A DNA stretch of 64,000 nucleotides, taken from Segetibacter sp. 3557_3. GTDB lineage: Bacteria > Bacteroidota > Bacteroidia > Chitinophagales > Chitinophagaceae. Both the position numbers and the translations under genes were made by a program. The notes beneath the pieces are model-generated. The model was not told the origin of the DNA. It was given only the letters and a program-made list of their open reading frames with translations, and made no database searches. Of this stretch, positions 9,844 to 18,948 are shown in pieces (position 1 is the first letter of the stretch; the number at the start of each line of letters is the position of its first letter). The DNA lies in the NCBI RefSeq assembly GCF_004354985.1, contig NZ_SMSK01000018.1, positions 62,001 through 126,000 on the forward strand. The letters are read 5' to 3'.

Positions 9844-10611
9844 ATGTCATTGCTCAAGTCGGGAAACCCGACGCTAACAGAAAAAATCTTCGATACTTCG
9901 CTGGCAGATCGTGGGGAAGGTGTTATGACCGCAAGAGGATCCCTTAACAAGTTCGGTTTCCTTTTTTTGATGGTTATAGCAGGTGCCGGATTTACCTGGC
10001 ATTTATTCGATCAGGGAAAGATGCAATTGATGTATCCACTGATGTTAACTGGTGTTTTCGGTGGTTTTATCCTTGCTTTGGTAATCACCTTTAAACCAAA
10101 GTGGGCAGGGTACCTCGCGCCACTTTATGGCTTGCTTGAAGGTTTATTCATAGGAGCTTTATCTGCAATTGTCAACAACCTGTTTGCGGCAAATTACCCC
10201 GGGATTGTCATGCAGGCAGTTGGGCTTACCATGGGAGTGGCGGTTGCCATGTTCCTGTTGTACCATTTCCGCGTGATCAGGGCAACAGAGAAGTTCAAAT
10301 CCATGATCATCACTGCCACAGTGGGTATTGCTATTTTCTATGGTATAACCATGTTACTTAGGTTATTTGGCGTTGAAATGGACTTTATGATGCTGGGAAA
10401 TGGTAGTCTTTTGGGGATAGGTATCAGCCTGTTTGTTGTGGCAATAGCTGCACTTAATCTTATCCTTGATTTCGACCGGATCGAACAAGGTGCTGCCCAG
10501 GGTGCTCCAAAATATATGGAGTGGTATTGTGCATTTGGATTGCTGGTCACCATTGTTTGGCTCTATATCGAAATGCTTAAGTTGTTGAGTAGGTTTTCCA
10601 GCAGGGACTAA
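9844..10611 (+). CDS. Bax inhibitor-1/YccA family membrane protein
   Basis: 255 residues with seven hydrophobic segments spread from about residue 37 to the C-terminus. Segments such as YGLLEGLFIGALSA, TATVGIAIFYGITMLL and LNLILDFDRIEQG match the Bax inhibitor-1 (UPF0005) family; the conserved Asp pair near the C-terminus (DFDRIE) is the site that in BsYetJ governs pH-dependent calcium leak. The N-terminal 30 residues are polar and cytoplasmic, as in the longer bacterial YccA-like members. It has its own promoter and terminator, so it is monocistronic. The physiological role in bacteria is not settled. Confidence 0.92.
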   Translation: MSLLKSGNPTLTEKIFDTSLADRGEGVMTARGSLNKFGFLFLMVIAGAGFTWHLFDQGKMQLMYPLMLTGVFGGFILALVITFKPKWAGYLAPLYGLLEGLFIGALSAIVNNLFAANYPGIVMQAVGLTMGVAVAMFLLYHFRVIRATEKFKSMIITATVGIAIFYGITMLLRLFGVEMDFMMLGNGSLLGIGISLFVVAIAALNLILDFDRIEQGAAQGAPKYMEWYCAFGLLVTIVWLYIEMLKLLSRFSSRD

Positions 10612-10634
10612 TCAATTCACGTTTTTAAAAAAAT

Positions 10635-10663
10635 AAGAGCCGGTTCCTTCAGAGCCGGCTCTT
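10635..10663 (+). terminator. Terminator of the BI-1 gene
   Basis: Perfect 9-bp inverted repeat (10635-10643 with 10655-10663), 11-base loop, followed by TTTG; an A-rich run precedes it, so it may also work on the other strand. Confidence 0.85.
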
Positions 10664-10747
10664 TGTTATTAATACAAGTTGCAAAGTCATTTATTTGGCA
10701 GATCTTTTATGGATCAGGCCTCAAATTCTATTGAACATTGTTGCGCG

Positions 10748-10798
10748 TGCCCCATACTTGTTTGTGGGTCGCACTCTTGTGGGGCATGGCACTCTTGT
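10748..10798. repeat. Cluster of ACTCTTGT-type intergenic repeat units
   Basis: Contains GTCGCACTCTTGT (10768-10780) and GGCACTCTTGT (10788-10798), preceded by a diverged unit ending ATACTTGT, plus an inverted pair TGCCCCA (10748-10754) / TGGGGCA (10780-10786). The core recurs at 24471 and, more diverged, at 39.3, 45.2 and 60.2 kb. Confidence 0.5.
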
Positions 10799-10847
10799 CC
10801 AAGTTTAATCGATACACACTTATTCATCTTAAGGTCAGCTTTAGAAA

Positions 10848-10880
10848 ATTAATCCGGGTTGCGGATCAACCCGGATTAAT
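10848..10880 (-). terminator. Terminator overlapping the stop codon of the AIM24 gene
   Basis: Perfect 14-bp inverted repeat (10848-10861 with 10867-10880) and a 5-base loop. On the minus strand the hairpin begins just before the TAA of the AIM24-family gene (10876-10878) and is followed by TTTTC. The stop codon is inside the stem. Confidence 0.85.
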
Positions 10881-11673
10881 GACCGTCACCATCGAGCAGG
10901 TTTCCAAATCCACCAAGTATGCTGCCCTCTTCTTTACGGTTTACGGTTCCGTAAGAGAGAATCCTGCTGGCCAGTCTGCTGATGGGCAGGGTTTGTATCC
11001 ATACTTTCCCAGGCCCTCTAAGCGTAGCAAAGAAAAGTCCTTCGCCACCAAATATGCTGTTGCGTATACCACCGACAAATTGTATGTCGTACTGTACATG
11101 CTGGGTTAAGGCAACAAGACAGCCCGTATCAATCTTGATCGTTTGCCCGGCGTCCAGCGTTTTCTCAAATACGTGTCCGCCCGCATGAACAAACGCCATT
11201 CCATCGCCCTCAAGTTTTTCCATAATGAATCCTTCTCCACCAAAAATGCCGGTGCCTAGTCGTCTTTGAAAGTCGATGCCGATGCTCACACCCCTCGCAG
11301 CACACAGAAACGCATCTTTCTGGCAAATAACTTTACCCCCAAGCTGCAGAAGATCAAGCGGGATGATTTTACCGGGGTATGGCGAAGCGAAGCTTACCTT
11401 TTTTTTGCCATGGCTTATATTCGTAAATGCAGTCATGAACAGGCTCTCACCAACAAGAAGGCGCTTCCCCGCTCCAAGCAGCTTTCCAAAAATGCTGTTA
11501 TTCTCTTGTTTCTGACTCCCGTCGCCAAATATCGTTTGCATCTGGAGACCATCATCCATCATCATAAAGCTGCCACTTTCAGCAATTGCACTTTCATTTG
11601 GATCGAGTTCTACCTCAACATATTGCATTTCTTCACCATAAATCTTATAGTCAATCTCATGGTTGGTACGCAT
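10876..11673 (-). CDS. AIM24/TIGR00266 family protein
   Basis: 265 residues. Repeated Gly-rich beta segments (GIFGGEGFIMEKLEGDGMAF and SIFGGEGLFFATLRGPG) and the N-terminal MQYVEVELDPNESAIAESG are typical of the AIM24 (TIGR00266) family, which folds as a beta-rich trimeric barrel related to tryptophan RNA-binding attenuator protein-like folds. Bacterial function is unknown; the yeast homologue is a mitochondrial inner-membrane protein. No signal peptide, so cytoplasmic. It is monocistronic, converging on the BI-1 gene across the repeat cluster at 10.75 kb. Confidence 0.9.
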   Translation of the reverse strand: MRTNHEIDYKIYGEEMQYVEVELDPNESAIAESGSFMMMDDGLQMQTIFGDGSQKQENNSIFGKLLGAGKRLLVGESLFMTAFTNISHGKKKVSFASPYPGKIIPLDLLQLGGKVICQKDAFLCAARGVSIGIDFQRRLGTGIFGGEGFIMEKLEGDGMAFVHAGGHVFEKTLDAGQTIKIDTGCLVALTQHVQYDIQFVGGIRNSIFGGEGLFFATLRGPGKVWIQTLPISRLASRILSYGTVNRKEEGSILGGFGNLLDGDGH

Positions 11674-11934
11674 AACAATTGTTTAAATTTTTTTAAAGCC
11701 GTTAAATTACTCATCTTGCCAGCGTTTTGAAACTATTTTTTAAAACAAGGAAGAAGTTAAGTAATCTGCCAACCACTATCAGGCGTATTGCGTCATAACG
11801 AACACGCAGAACTTCGAAGGTGGAAGCATTGGGACTTACTAAGCGGTAATTGTTTATTGAACGGTGGAGTCGGATTTTGTTTATCAATTACTTATCTTGC
11901 AAAACACGGATCTGCTAACTACTTAAATCAACAC

Positions 11935-12375
11935 ATGAGCACAAATAAGATAAGCCATATCGTAATGGCCGACGACGATGAGGATGATTTTGAGTTTTTT
12001 AGATCTGCAGCAGAAAAAGCCTGCCGCCCATTAAAAGTGTCGCATGCAGCCAACTGGATTGAGCTTACCCGGTACCTGGACCGGGAACCTATGCCGGACC
12101 TTGTTTTTCTTGATTTGAATATGCCTGTGAAAAATGGTCTTGAATGTTTACAGCTCATCAGGGCCGACAGAAAGTATGATGGAGTAGGGGTATTTATTTA
12201 TTCAACATCGAGTGCTAAGAAAGATATAGAAGATACCTACAAGCACAATGCAAACCACTACATAGTTAAACCCGATAAGTATGAAGAGATAAGCAGGTTG
12301 GTTGAGACAATCTGCGAAATGGACGCTGAAACGCTTAAAGAACGCCCTGAGAAGTCTAATTATATCATGAAGTAA
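11935..12375 (+). CDS. Single-domain response regulator (Rcp1-like)
   Basis: 146 residues from the ATG at 11935; the frame is open 49 codons upstream but that part lacks receiver-domain character. The receiver domain is complete: acidic DDDEDD near residue 11, phospho-acceptor Asp60 in FLDLNMP, YSTSS with the switch Ser/Thr, and VKP with the conserved Lys. There is no output domain. Such Rcp1-like regulators in Bacteroidota usually partner with phytochrome-like or hybrid histidine kinases; no kinase is adjacent here (one of a compatible type lies at 34.7 kb). A TATCTTGC element just upstream may be the -7. Confidence 0.9.
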   Translation: MSTNKISHIVMADDDEDDFEFFRSAAEKACRPLKVSHAANWIELTRYLDREPMPDLVFLDLNMPVKNGLECLQLIRADRKYDGVGVFIYSTSSAKKDIEDTYKHNANHYIVKPDKYEEISRLVETICEMDAETLKERPEKSNYIMK

Positions 12376-12381
12376 CTGGTT

Positions 12382-12846
12382 TTATCTCCTTGCTTTAAAA
12401 AAGTCTTTCATCAGTTTAGCACATTCATCGGCAAGAATACCTCCAATCACCGCCGTTTTTGGGTGAAAAGGATTGTTTGTGCCGCAAAAGTTCCTGTAAC
12501 CATTTTTAACGTCGGCTGTACCATATACAACCCTATTCAGTTTACTCCAGTAAAGTGCTCCTGCACACATATGGCATGGTTCAACGGTTACAAATAGGGT
12601 TGCGTTTGGCAGGTACTTGGCCCCAAGATAGCTGCAGGCAGAAGTAATGGCAAGCACCTCGGCATGTGCTGTGGGATCCTTAAGCTGCTCGACCTGGTTA
12701 TGACCCTTTGCAACAATCTTGTGGTTAATGACCAATACCGCACCAACCGGAACCTCTCCCTGGTCAAAGGCCTCTTCTGCCTGGCGTAACGCATGAGTCA
12801 TCCATACTTCGTCGTTGTCCATATTCAATTCACTTCTGTTTTCCAT
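12382..12846 (-). CDS. tadA: tRNA adenosine(34) deaminase / nucleoside deaminase
   Basis: 154 residues. The zinc-dependent deaminase signature is intact: HAE at 61-63 (zinc ligand His, proton-shuttle Glu) and PCHMC at 90-94 (two zinc ligands). VPVGAVLV and the C-terminal GGILADECAKLMKDFF match TadA, which converts A34 to inosine in the tRNA-Arg anticodon; guanine deaminase is an alternative of similar fold. Start may be 12846 or the ATG at 12822 (MDNDEVWM). It converges on the response regulator gene, the two stops being only 6 bases apart. Confidence 0.88.
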   Translation of the reverse strand: MENRSELNMDNDEVWMTHALRQAEEAFDQGEVPVGAVLVINHKIVAKGHNQVEQLKDPTAHAEVLAITSACSYLGAKYLPNATLFVTVEPCHMCAGALYWSKLNRVVYGTADVKNGYRNFCGTNNPFHPKTAVIGGILADECAKLMKDFFKARR

Positions 12847-13002
12847 ACTGGCAATTTTTAGGATTGGTATCTTTGGTTACGCACCGATCCGAACCACTAT
12901 GCTTTGTTCCGTAGTGTTTGTCCGCTAAATATACGGCTGGTAATTGCATCTGAACGGCGAGGATAAAGCAATTGGGGGCTGAACAACTCACAAACTATCA
13001 CC

Positions 13003-14385
13003 ATGAACAATGTAGCTGCTGACTTTCAGTTCCACCTCATGCAAGACTTTTTTATAAGCGGAGCTACCCTCAGCCTGAACTTTCGCAAACAACAGCTAAA
13101 GCTACTCAAAAGTGCAGTTGAGAAATATGAAGACAGGTTTTTCGAGGCCCTTCATGCCGATTTACACAAGTCGAAAGAAGAAGCTTACCTGACTGAAATC
13201 GGTCTGGTATTCAGCGAAATTGGTCATGCTTTGAAGCATTTGCAAAATTGGATGGCCCCGGAGACGGTCAAAACACCAATCGCCTTATTTCCATCACGCA
13301 GCAGCATGGTACGCGTACCAATGGGAATATCACTGGTAATTGCTCCCTGGAACTATCCCATGCAGTTGTTGCTTGCCCCATTAATTGGTTCAATTGCCGC
13401 TGGAAACTGCACCGTGCTCAAACCTTCTGAGCTAACGCCGCATACCGCAGATGTGGTTACCGACATGATCCGTGAGCATTTTAGTAGTAATTACATTGCA
13501 GTAGTAAATGGCGAAGGTGAGCAAGTGGTGAACCGTTTGATGGATGAGCATCGGTTCGACAATGTATTTTTTACCGGAAGCACCGCTGTTGGTAAGAAAC
13601 TGGCAATGAAAGCAGCTGAAAAACTCATTCCGATAACACTGGAGCTCGGGGGTAAGAGCCCCTGCATCGTGGACAAGGATGTTGATATGGACGCAGCTGC
13701 AAACAGGATTACGTGGGGGAAATTTACGAATGCGGGTCAAACCTGTGTTGCACCGGATTACCTGTTGGTGCACGAAAGCAGAAAGGAAGAACTGGTAAAC
13801 AAGATGACAAAGTGCATCGGCGAATTCTATGGCACTGATCCAAGGCTATCTGATAATTATGGCCGTATTGTTAATGAAAGGCGCTTTGATGCACTTACCC
13901 CGTACCTGGCACAGGGAAGGGTAATTACCGGTGGGCAGACGAACAGGGAAGAGAAATACATCGCCCCAACGATCATGGATAATGTGGTGCATGATCAACC
14001 GCTGATGAAAGAGGAAATTTTCGGTCCGATATTGCCGGTATTTACTTTTAAGGAGCACGAAGAAGCGATGTCGGTGATTAACCACAATCCTTCACCTTTG
14101 GCGCTTTATATTTTCAGTAAAGATAAACGGGTGCAGCAGCAGTATGAAAGATTGGTTCAATATGGAGGCGGTTGTATAAACAATACCCTTGTACACCTTG
14201 GAAACCCATATCTTCCGTTCGGCGGAACTGGCAACAGCGGCATGGGTTCCTACCATGGAAAGTTTAGCTTTGATTGTTTTACACGGCCAAAAGCTATGGT
14301 AGCATCGGCAAACTGGCCCGATCCGGCATTGAAATATCCACCCTACCAGGGAAAGTTGAAATTATTGCGCTGGTTATTTTCCTGA
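13003..14385 (+). CDS. Aldehyde dehydrogenase (class 3/fatty aldehyde type)
   Basis: 460 residues, full length for the short ALDH3-like class. Catalytic Glu214 lies in LELGGKSP and catalytic Cys248 in GQTCVAPDY; the NAD-binding PWNYP and FTGSTAVGKK motifs and the C-terminal LPFGGTGNSGMG are present. It oxidises aldehydes to carboxylic acids with NAD(P)+; medium- or long-chain aldehydes are likely by class, but the substrate is not determined by sequence. No signal peptide. It stands alone, without an obvious terminator in the 250 bases after it. Confidence 0.93.
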   Translation: MNNVAADFQFHLMQDFFISGATLSLNFRKQQLKLLKSAVEKYEDRFFEALHADLHKSKEEAYLTEIGLVFSEIGHALKHLQNWMAPETVKTPIALFPSRSSMVRVPMGISLVIAPWNYPMQLLLAPLIGSIAAGNCTVLKPSELTPHTADVVTDMIREHFSSNYIAVVNGEGEQVVNRLMDEHRFDNVFFTGSTAVGKKLAMKAAEKLIPITLELGGKSPCIVDKDVDMDAAANRITWGKFTNAGQTCVAPDYLLVHESRKEELVNKMTKCIGEFYGTDPRLSDNYGRIVNERRFDALTPYLAQGRVITGGQTNREEKYIAPTIMDNVVHDQPLMKEEIFGPILPVFTFKEHEEAMSVINHNPSPLALYIFSKDKRVQQQYERLVQYGGGCINNTLVHLGNPYLPFGGTGNSGMGSYHGKFSFDCFTRPKAMVASANWPDPALKYPPYQGKLKLLRWLFS

Positions 14386-14635
14386 CCACAGTTGGTAAAC
14401 AAATTCCCATCAAAGGCGTTTTAGCAAGTTTTAGGCAACCGTCAAATGGACCGCTGCTGTTAGCTTCCTTCCAAATCAACATGGTTCTGGGGGTGTCTGA
14501 CTTGTTCATGGCCTCTGTACGGCTTTGCTTTTGACAACTAATAATGCTTTGCAATAGGGTAGTTGCTTTACGAATGAAGCGATCTTGCCCTGATGATCAC
14601 TTTTATATACGATAACCTGGCTAAAGCCTTTTGCA

Positions 14636-15238
14636 ATGACACTCCGACAATCCATTATGAAAACCATTTACCCCCTGATCATGCTCAAGGGTAAATTACG
14701 AGATGCTGACACTGCAAAGGATCATAATACAAACATGATTGCACCGCCGGTGAGCTTTTACAAGCTGCACGGCATACTTAATTCCGGGACTACTTATTCG
14801 TTCGACGGACTCGCCAACAGGAAGGTGTTGCTGGTAAATACGGCTTCAGATTGCGGCTTTACCGGTCAGTACGACGAATTACAACAGCTATATACACAAT
14901 ACCGGGGCAGCCTGGAAATAATCGGCTTCCCGTCAAATGACTTCAAAAACCAGGAGAAAGGCTCGGATGAGGAAATTGCGGCTTTTTGCAAACTCAATTA
15001 TGGGGTAACGTTCCCCCTGATGCAAAAGAGCAAGGTTACAAAAGGATCGGGGCAAAACGAAGTATTTAAATGGCTATCAGACGCTTTACTAAATGGGTGG
15101 AGCAACCAGCAACCAAAATGGAATTTTTGTAAATACCTGGTAAACGAGCAGGGTATCTTAACCCATTTCTTTCCGTCGGATGTTTCTCCCCTGAGCGCGG
15201 CCGTAACAAAACAATTAAAAATGCAAAGGGTAAAATGA
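14636..15238 (+). CDS. Glutathione peroxidase family thiol peroxidase
   Basis: 200 residues. The peroxidatic Cys73 sits in LVNTASDCGFTGQY (Cys form, not Sec), with FPSNDF and the WNF motif (catalytic Trp/Asn) downstream. The first ATG is preferred because Chitinophagaceae homologues carry the same N-terminal extension (LRQSIMKTIYPLIM), which may be a membrane-associating helix. The enzyme reduces peroxides, in bacteria usually with thioredoxin rather than glutathione. Isolated gene, converging with exodeoxyribonuclease III. Confidence 0.9.
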   Translation: MTLRQSIMKTIYPLIMLKGKLRDADTAKDHNTNMIAPPVSFYKLHGILNSGTTYSFDGLANRKVLLVNTASDCGFTGQYDELQQLYTQYRGSLEIIGFPSNDFKNQEKGSDEEIAAFCKLNYGVTFPLMQKSKVTKGSGQNEVFKWLSDALLNGWSNQQPKWNFCKYLVNEQGILTHFFPSDVSPLSAAVTKQLKMQRVK

Positions 15239-15316
15239 CAAGGGGTTGCGACTAACGAATTGGATGAACGATCCACAAGTTTCATCACTCGCTTTTCATC
15301 CCGCTAAATGTGTTGT

Positions 15317-15352
15317 CGTTGCTAACATCCCTCGTACCTCGGGATGACAACG
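15317..15352. repeat. REP-like hairpin element
   Basis: Imperfect hairpin between convergent genes: CGTTG (15317-15321) with CAACG (15348-15352), and CATCCC (15326-15331) with GGGATG (15341-15346), around a GTACCTC-containing loop. There is no T run, so it is not a typical terminator. It resembles the short palindromic repeats (GTACCTCGGGATGAC type) seen in many Bacteroidota intergenic regions. Confidence 0.5.
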
Positions 15353-15406
15353 GGTAACCCAATTACAACCAATTATCGATCTCATATCTCATCATTACTG
15401 TTCCTT

Positions 15407-16171
15407 TCACTTCAACTCCAGGTAAATGGGGCAATGATCGCTATGCTTAACATCAGGAAAGATTTTCACGTCAGCTATACGGTCCTTTAAGTTTTCGGTT
15501 ACATTGATGTAATCGATCCGCCACCCTTTATTCTCCAGTCGTGTTGACGGGCGCAACACATTCCACCAGGTATACTGGTGTGGTTCTTTATTGAGGTGCC
15601 TGAAGCCATCAACAAACCCGTTTTGCAGAAACTTATCGAACCATGCACGTTCCTCAGGTAGGAAACCGGTCGTTTTCTTACTGCTCTTCGGATTATGTAT
15701 GTCAATTTCTTTGTGTGCAATATTGTAGTCACCGCAAACCACCAATTGCTTACGGTTCTTTTTCAGGTTATTGAGGTAATCCAGGAATTCATCCAGCCAG
15801 ACATACTTGTACGATTGCCTGATCTCTCCACTTGTGCCCGAAGGGAAGTAAACGCTAATCACCGAAACCTCCCCGAAGTCGGCCCTGATCACACGACCCT
15901 CAAAGTCGCTTTGTTCAATTGCATTTCCAAATACCACCAGGTCGGGATGTATTTTTGTAAGTATTGCCACCCCGCTGTAACCCTTTTTCTGTGCCGAAAA
16001 CCAATAAGTTTCATAACCCAATGCCTCGATTGCAGCTACATCAACATCGCCTTTGTTTGCCTTGATTTCCTGCAGGCATACAATATCAGCCGGATCAGTC
16101 GCCAGCCAGTCGATGAAGCCCTTTTTAGTGGCACTTCTTATACCATTAACGTTGTAAGAAATGATGCGCAT
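15407..16171 (-). CDS. xth: Exodeoxyribonuclease III
   Basis: 254 residues from the ATG at 16171 (MRIISYNVNGIRS); the upstream in-frame ATG adds eight residues not seen in the family. Motifs of the EEP nuclease fold are intact: YNVNGIR, CLQEIK (metal-binding Glu), GDYNIAH, the WRIDYI segment and the C-terminal SDHCPI (catalytic His). It acts in base excision repair, cleaving abasic sites and degrading 3' ends. It diverges from the LOG family gene, sharing a 70-base promoter region. Confidence 0.93.
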   Translation of the reverse strand: MRIISYNVNGIRSATKKGFIDWLATDPADIVCLQEIKANKGDVDVAAIEALGYETYWFSAQKKGYSGVAILTKIHPDLVVFGNAIEQSDFEGRVIRADFGEVSVISVYFPSGTSGEIRQSYKYVWLDEFLDYLNNLKKNRKQLVVCGDYNIAHKEIDIHNPKSSKKTTGFLPEERAWFDKFLQNGFVDGFRHLNKEPHQYTWWNVLRPSTRLENKGWRIDYINVTENLKDRIADVKIFPDVKHSDHCPIYLELK

Positions 16172-16241
16172 AGTATTTGGGTATGTGGGGTGCAAGTTAA
16201 CGCAAGCATATTTTTATAACCAATTAGCCGAACTTTATTCA

Positions 16242-17024
16242 ATGGCAACAAGTACAAAAATCATTGGAAGCAGAACCGACGAATACCTTGAAGGACCTAA
16301 AAGCCGTAGTTATGAATTCCGTTTTGCGCTCGAGGTATTTTGGGAAATGATCCGCGGAATCCGGGCGCTTCATTTTGTAGGGCCTTGTATCACCGTCTTC
16401 GGCTCCGCCAGGTTTAAGCCGGGGCACAAATATTACGAGGCTGCAAGAGAGTTTGGAAAACGCATCAGCCAGCTTGGCTTTACCACAATGACCGGGGGAG
16501 GGCCCGGAGTTATGGAAGCCGCAAACAGGGGCGCATTTGAGAATGATGGCTACTCAGTAGGTTGTAATATTAAACTGCCATTTGAGCAAAAGGAAAATCC
16601 CTACTTGCATAAAAGTTATACGTTCCGCCACTTTTTTATTCGCAAAACCTTGCTGGTGAAATACTCATACGCCTTTGTTATTATGCCGGGAGGGTTCGGT
16701 ACCATGGATGAATTTTTTGAAACCTTGACCCTGGTTCAAACCAAAACGATCACCCGGTTTCCGCTGGTGCTTTTTGACAAAGCGTACTATACCGAACTGA
16801 TGAACTACATGCAATTCCTTGCTACCCAGGGAACGATAAGTGAGGACGATCTGAAACTCGTATTACTCACGGATAGCATCGACGAGGCCATGGAGCACAT
16901 TGCAACTTATATAACCGGTAATTACAAAATCAGGAAACGACCTAGACCTTTCTGGGGATTTTTTGAAAAGAAAAGTAATCCAAATCCGCTTCCGGAGGTT
17001 GACCCCGTTAAGCCAGCGGCATAA
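16242..17024 (+). CDS. LOG family protein (TIGR00730, lysine decarboxylase-like Rossmann fold)
   Basis: 260 residues from the ATG at 16242; the frame is open further upstream but would overlap the xth start. Contains TVFGSARF, TGGGPGVMEAANRGA and the family signature PGGFGTMDEFFE. Proteins of this type are nucleoside 5'-monophosphate phosphoribohydrolases (cytokinin-activating LOG in plants; PpnN-like in bacteria) acting on AMP/GMP-like nucleotides. The C-terminal 35 residues are basic and proline-rich, probably disordered. The 3' end overlaps the convergent ctaA gene by 17 bases. Confidence 0.88.
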   Translation: MATSTKIIGSRTDEYLEGPKSRSYEFRFALEVFWEMIRGIRALHFVGPCITVFGSARFKPGHKYYEAAREFGKRISQLGFTTMTGGGPGVMEAANRGAFENDGYSVGCNIKLPFEQKENPYLHKSYTFRHFFIRKTLLVKYSYAFVIMPGGFGTMDEFFETLTLVQTKTITRFPLVLFDKAYYTELMNYMQFLATQGTISEDDLKLVLLTDSIDEAMEHIATYITGNYKIRKRPRPFWGFFEKKSNPNPLPEVDPVKPAA

Positions 17025-18099
17025 CACGCTGTCGTGATACAGGAACAGCTGCCTTTTTCCAGGTCGTGAGATAAACTACGGCAGTAAGGCTCAGAAACAG
17101 CAACATGCCGGTTAATTGGTGTAATTGCGCCATCCACTCAAATACACCAAACCTGCCCGGTGTGATATGTTGGCTGTTTAAGACCGCAAGAACACCTAGC
17201 AAAACCTGTACAAACACCAGCACCACTGTTGTGTTTCTCGCGAAGCTAAACGCCCGGGAGTAACCGGCTTTCCGGCTCGCCCACCACCACCCAATAATCA
17301 ACAGGGAAACCAGGTAAGCAAGGTTGCGGTGAATAAAGTGAATGGTGATTTTATTGTGAAACAGGTCGGTGCTAAGGTTACCCGAAAATGCATTTGGCGG
17401 CAACCAATCTCCGTTGATGGTTGGCCAGGTTGAGGCAACCGCTGCGGCTTTTAAGCCAGCCATAAATGCACCATAGATTAATTGGATCACCAGTAAAGTA
17501 AGGATTGCGATTGCCCCGTTCTTTAAGCCAACGGATGCTACACGCTCCCTTTGGTCCACTTTTAATTTGATCCAGAAAATGAGGGCATAACCAATCAGGA
17601 TCATTGCCGCGATAAAGTGTGCGGCGAGCCGGATGTGACTTACATATAAGTCGTTTTCATTAAGGCCGCTTTTTACCATTAACCAACCCACAGCCCCCTG
17701 CATTGCGCCAAGAACGAAGAGGATCACGAGTGGCGCAATCATCCACTGCTTGATGTACTTCCTAACAATGAAGTAAATAAATGGGATCAGGAAGACTACG
17801 CCAATCAACCTGGCCCAAAGCCGGTGAAACCATTCCCAGAAAAAGATAAACTTAAAATCGGAAAGTGAAAAGTGGGTATTCAGGTACTTGTATTGCGCGA
17901 TCTGCTGATATTTGGTAAAAGCGTTCTGCCAATCCTGTTCGCTTAAGGGTGGTAGTGCCCCCATGATCGGCTTCCATTCGGTAATGGAGAGACCCGAACC
18001 TGTTAAACGGGTGATACCGCCGAGCAGTACCTGTACAACCAACATAAATATTCCAAGCAGGATCCAGTTAGAAACGATTCGGACAGGTTTGTCGGACAT
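17008..18099 (-). CDS. ctaA: Heme A synthase (COX15/CtaA family)
   Basis: 363 residues with about eight membrane helices. Conserved family motifs: GGITRLTGSGLSITEWKPI near residue 26, EWFHRLWAR, SHIRLAAHF, and IHRNLAY and LHQLTGM supplying the conserved His residues that bind heme. It is the type-2 (COX15-like) form with the two-repeat layout, converting heme O to heme A for cytochrome oxidase. No ctaB or oxidase subunit genes lie next to it. It overlaps the convergent LOG gene at the 3' end by 17 bases. Confidence 0.92.
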   Translation of the reverse strand: MSDKPVRIVSNWILLGIFMLVVQVLLGGITRLTGSGLSITEWKPIMGALPPLSEQDWQNAFTKYQQIAQYKYLNTHFSLSDFKFIFFWEWFHRLWARLIGVVFLIPFIYFIVRKYIKQWMIAPLVILFVLGAMQGAVGWLMVKSGLNENDLYVSHIRLAAHFIAAMILIGYALIFWIKLKVDQRERVASVGLKNGAIAILTLLVIQLIYGAFMAGLKAAAVASTWPTINGDWLPPNAFSGNLSTDLFHNKITIHFIHRNLAYLVSLLIIGWWWASRKAGYSRAFSFARNTTVVLVFVQVLLGVLAVLNSQHITPGRFGVFEWMAQLHQLTGMLLFLSLTAVVYLTTWKKAAVPVSRQRVMPLA

Positions 18100-18327
18100 A
18101 GATTCAATTTTTGGCTCTTTTGTAAAATCCTTTTATATGAATTTGGTTTTACCACGCGAAACTTTTAACGCTTTTGCCGGGCAGGAGCATCGGCAACGGC
18201 AATTCCGGTAACACTAACATTAGTTGCGGTAATATTGCAGGTTAACGGGCAAAATTAACCCATATCCGATGTGAATAATTTTCCTGTTTATCATTAACAC
18301 ATTTTATTTTATTTCGTAGCACAAACC

Positions 18328-18948
18328 ATGTTGCTTCCCTTTTACCAGAAAAGATACCTTGAGGCCGGCTGCGACGAAGCAGGCAGAGGTTGTTATGCCG
18401 GGCCGGTGTTTGCTGCCGCAGTTGTTCTGCCACGCGATTTTTACCATCCACTCCTTAACGACAGCAAACAGATCAGTGAAGCAGTTCGATACGAATTGCG
18501 CCCCGTAATTGAAAAGGAAGCTGTTTGTTACAGTGTAGCCATGGTGTGTAATGAAGAAATCGACAAAATCAACATACTCAGGGCTTCTTTTAAGGCCATG
18601 CACCTGGCGTTGGACAACCTCAGGCGAAAACCAAAGTACCTGCTCATCGATGGAAACCGGTTTACACCCTACAATGATGTAAGGCATAAATGCATTATCA
18701 AAGGAGACGGTCTTTACTCGTCAATTGCGGCCGCCAGTGTTTTAGCGAAAACCTATCGCGACGACTTTATGAAGAGTCTCCACAACGAGTTTCCCTTGTA
18801 CAACTGGAGCAGTAATAAAGGTTATGGCACCGAAGAACACCGGCTTGCAATTCAAGCACACGGCCTATGCAAGTACCACCGCATGAGCTTTAACATCAAC
18901 ACCCATCAGCTATCGCTCGACTTCGAAGAGGAAGGAATTTTGATGTGA
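18328..18948 (+). CDS. rnhB: Ribonuclease HII
   Basis: 206 residues. The catalytic DEAGRG motif (Asp16, Glu17) and the downstream acidic residue region (LLIDGN) are present, with the family [20 protein letters not shown] segment and the C-terminal KGYGTEEH. It cleaves RNA in DNA-RNA hybrids and single ribonucleotides in duplex DNA. Stand-alone gene followed by 580 bases of repeat-containing spacer. Confidence 0.95.
   Translation: MLLPFYQKRYLEAGCDEAGRGCYAGPVFAAAVVLPRDFYHPLLNDSKQISEAVRYELRPVIEKEAVCYSVAMVCNEEIDKINILRASFKAMHLALDNLRRKPKYLLIDGNRFTPYNDVRHKCIIKGDGLYSSIAAASVLAKTYRDDFMKSLHNEFPLYNWSSNKGYGTEEHRLAIQAHGLCKYHRMSFNINTHQLSLDFEEEGILM

Noticed and set aside
15700-16219. Long plus-strand open frame opposite exodeoxyribonuclease III
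   Set aside because: Antisense shadow of the xth gene; no recognisable features of its own.
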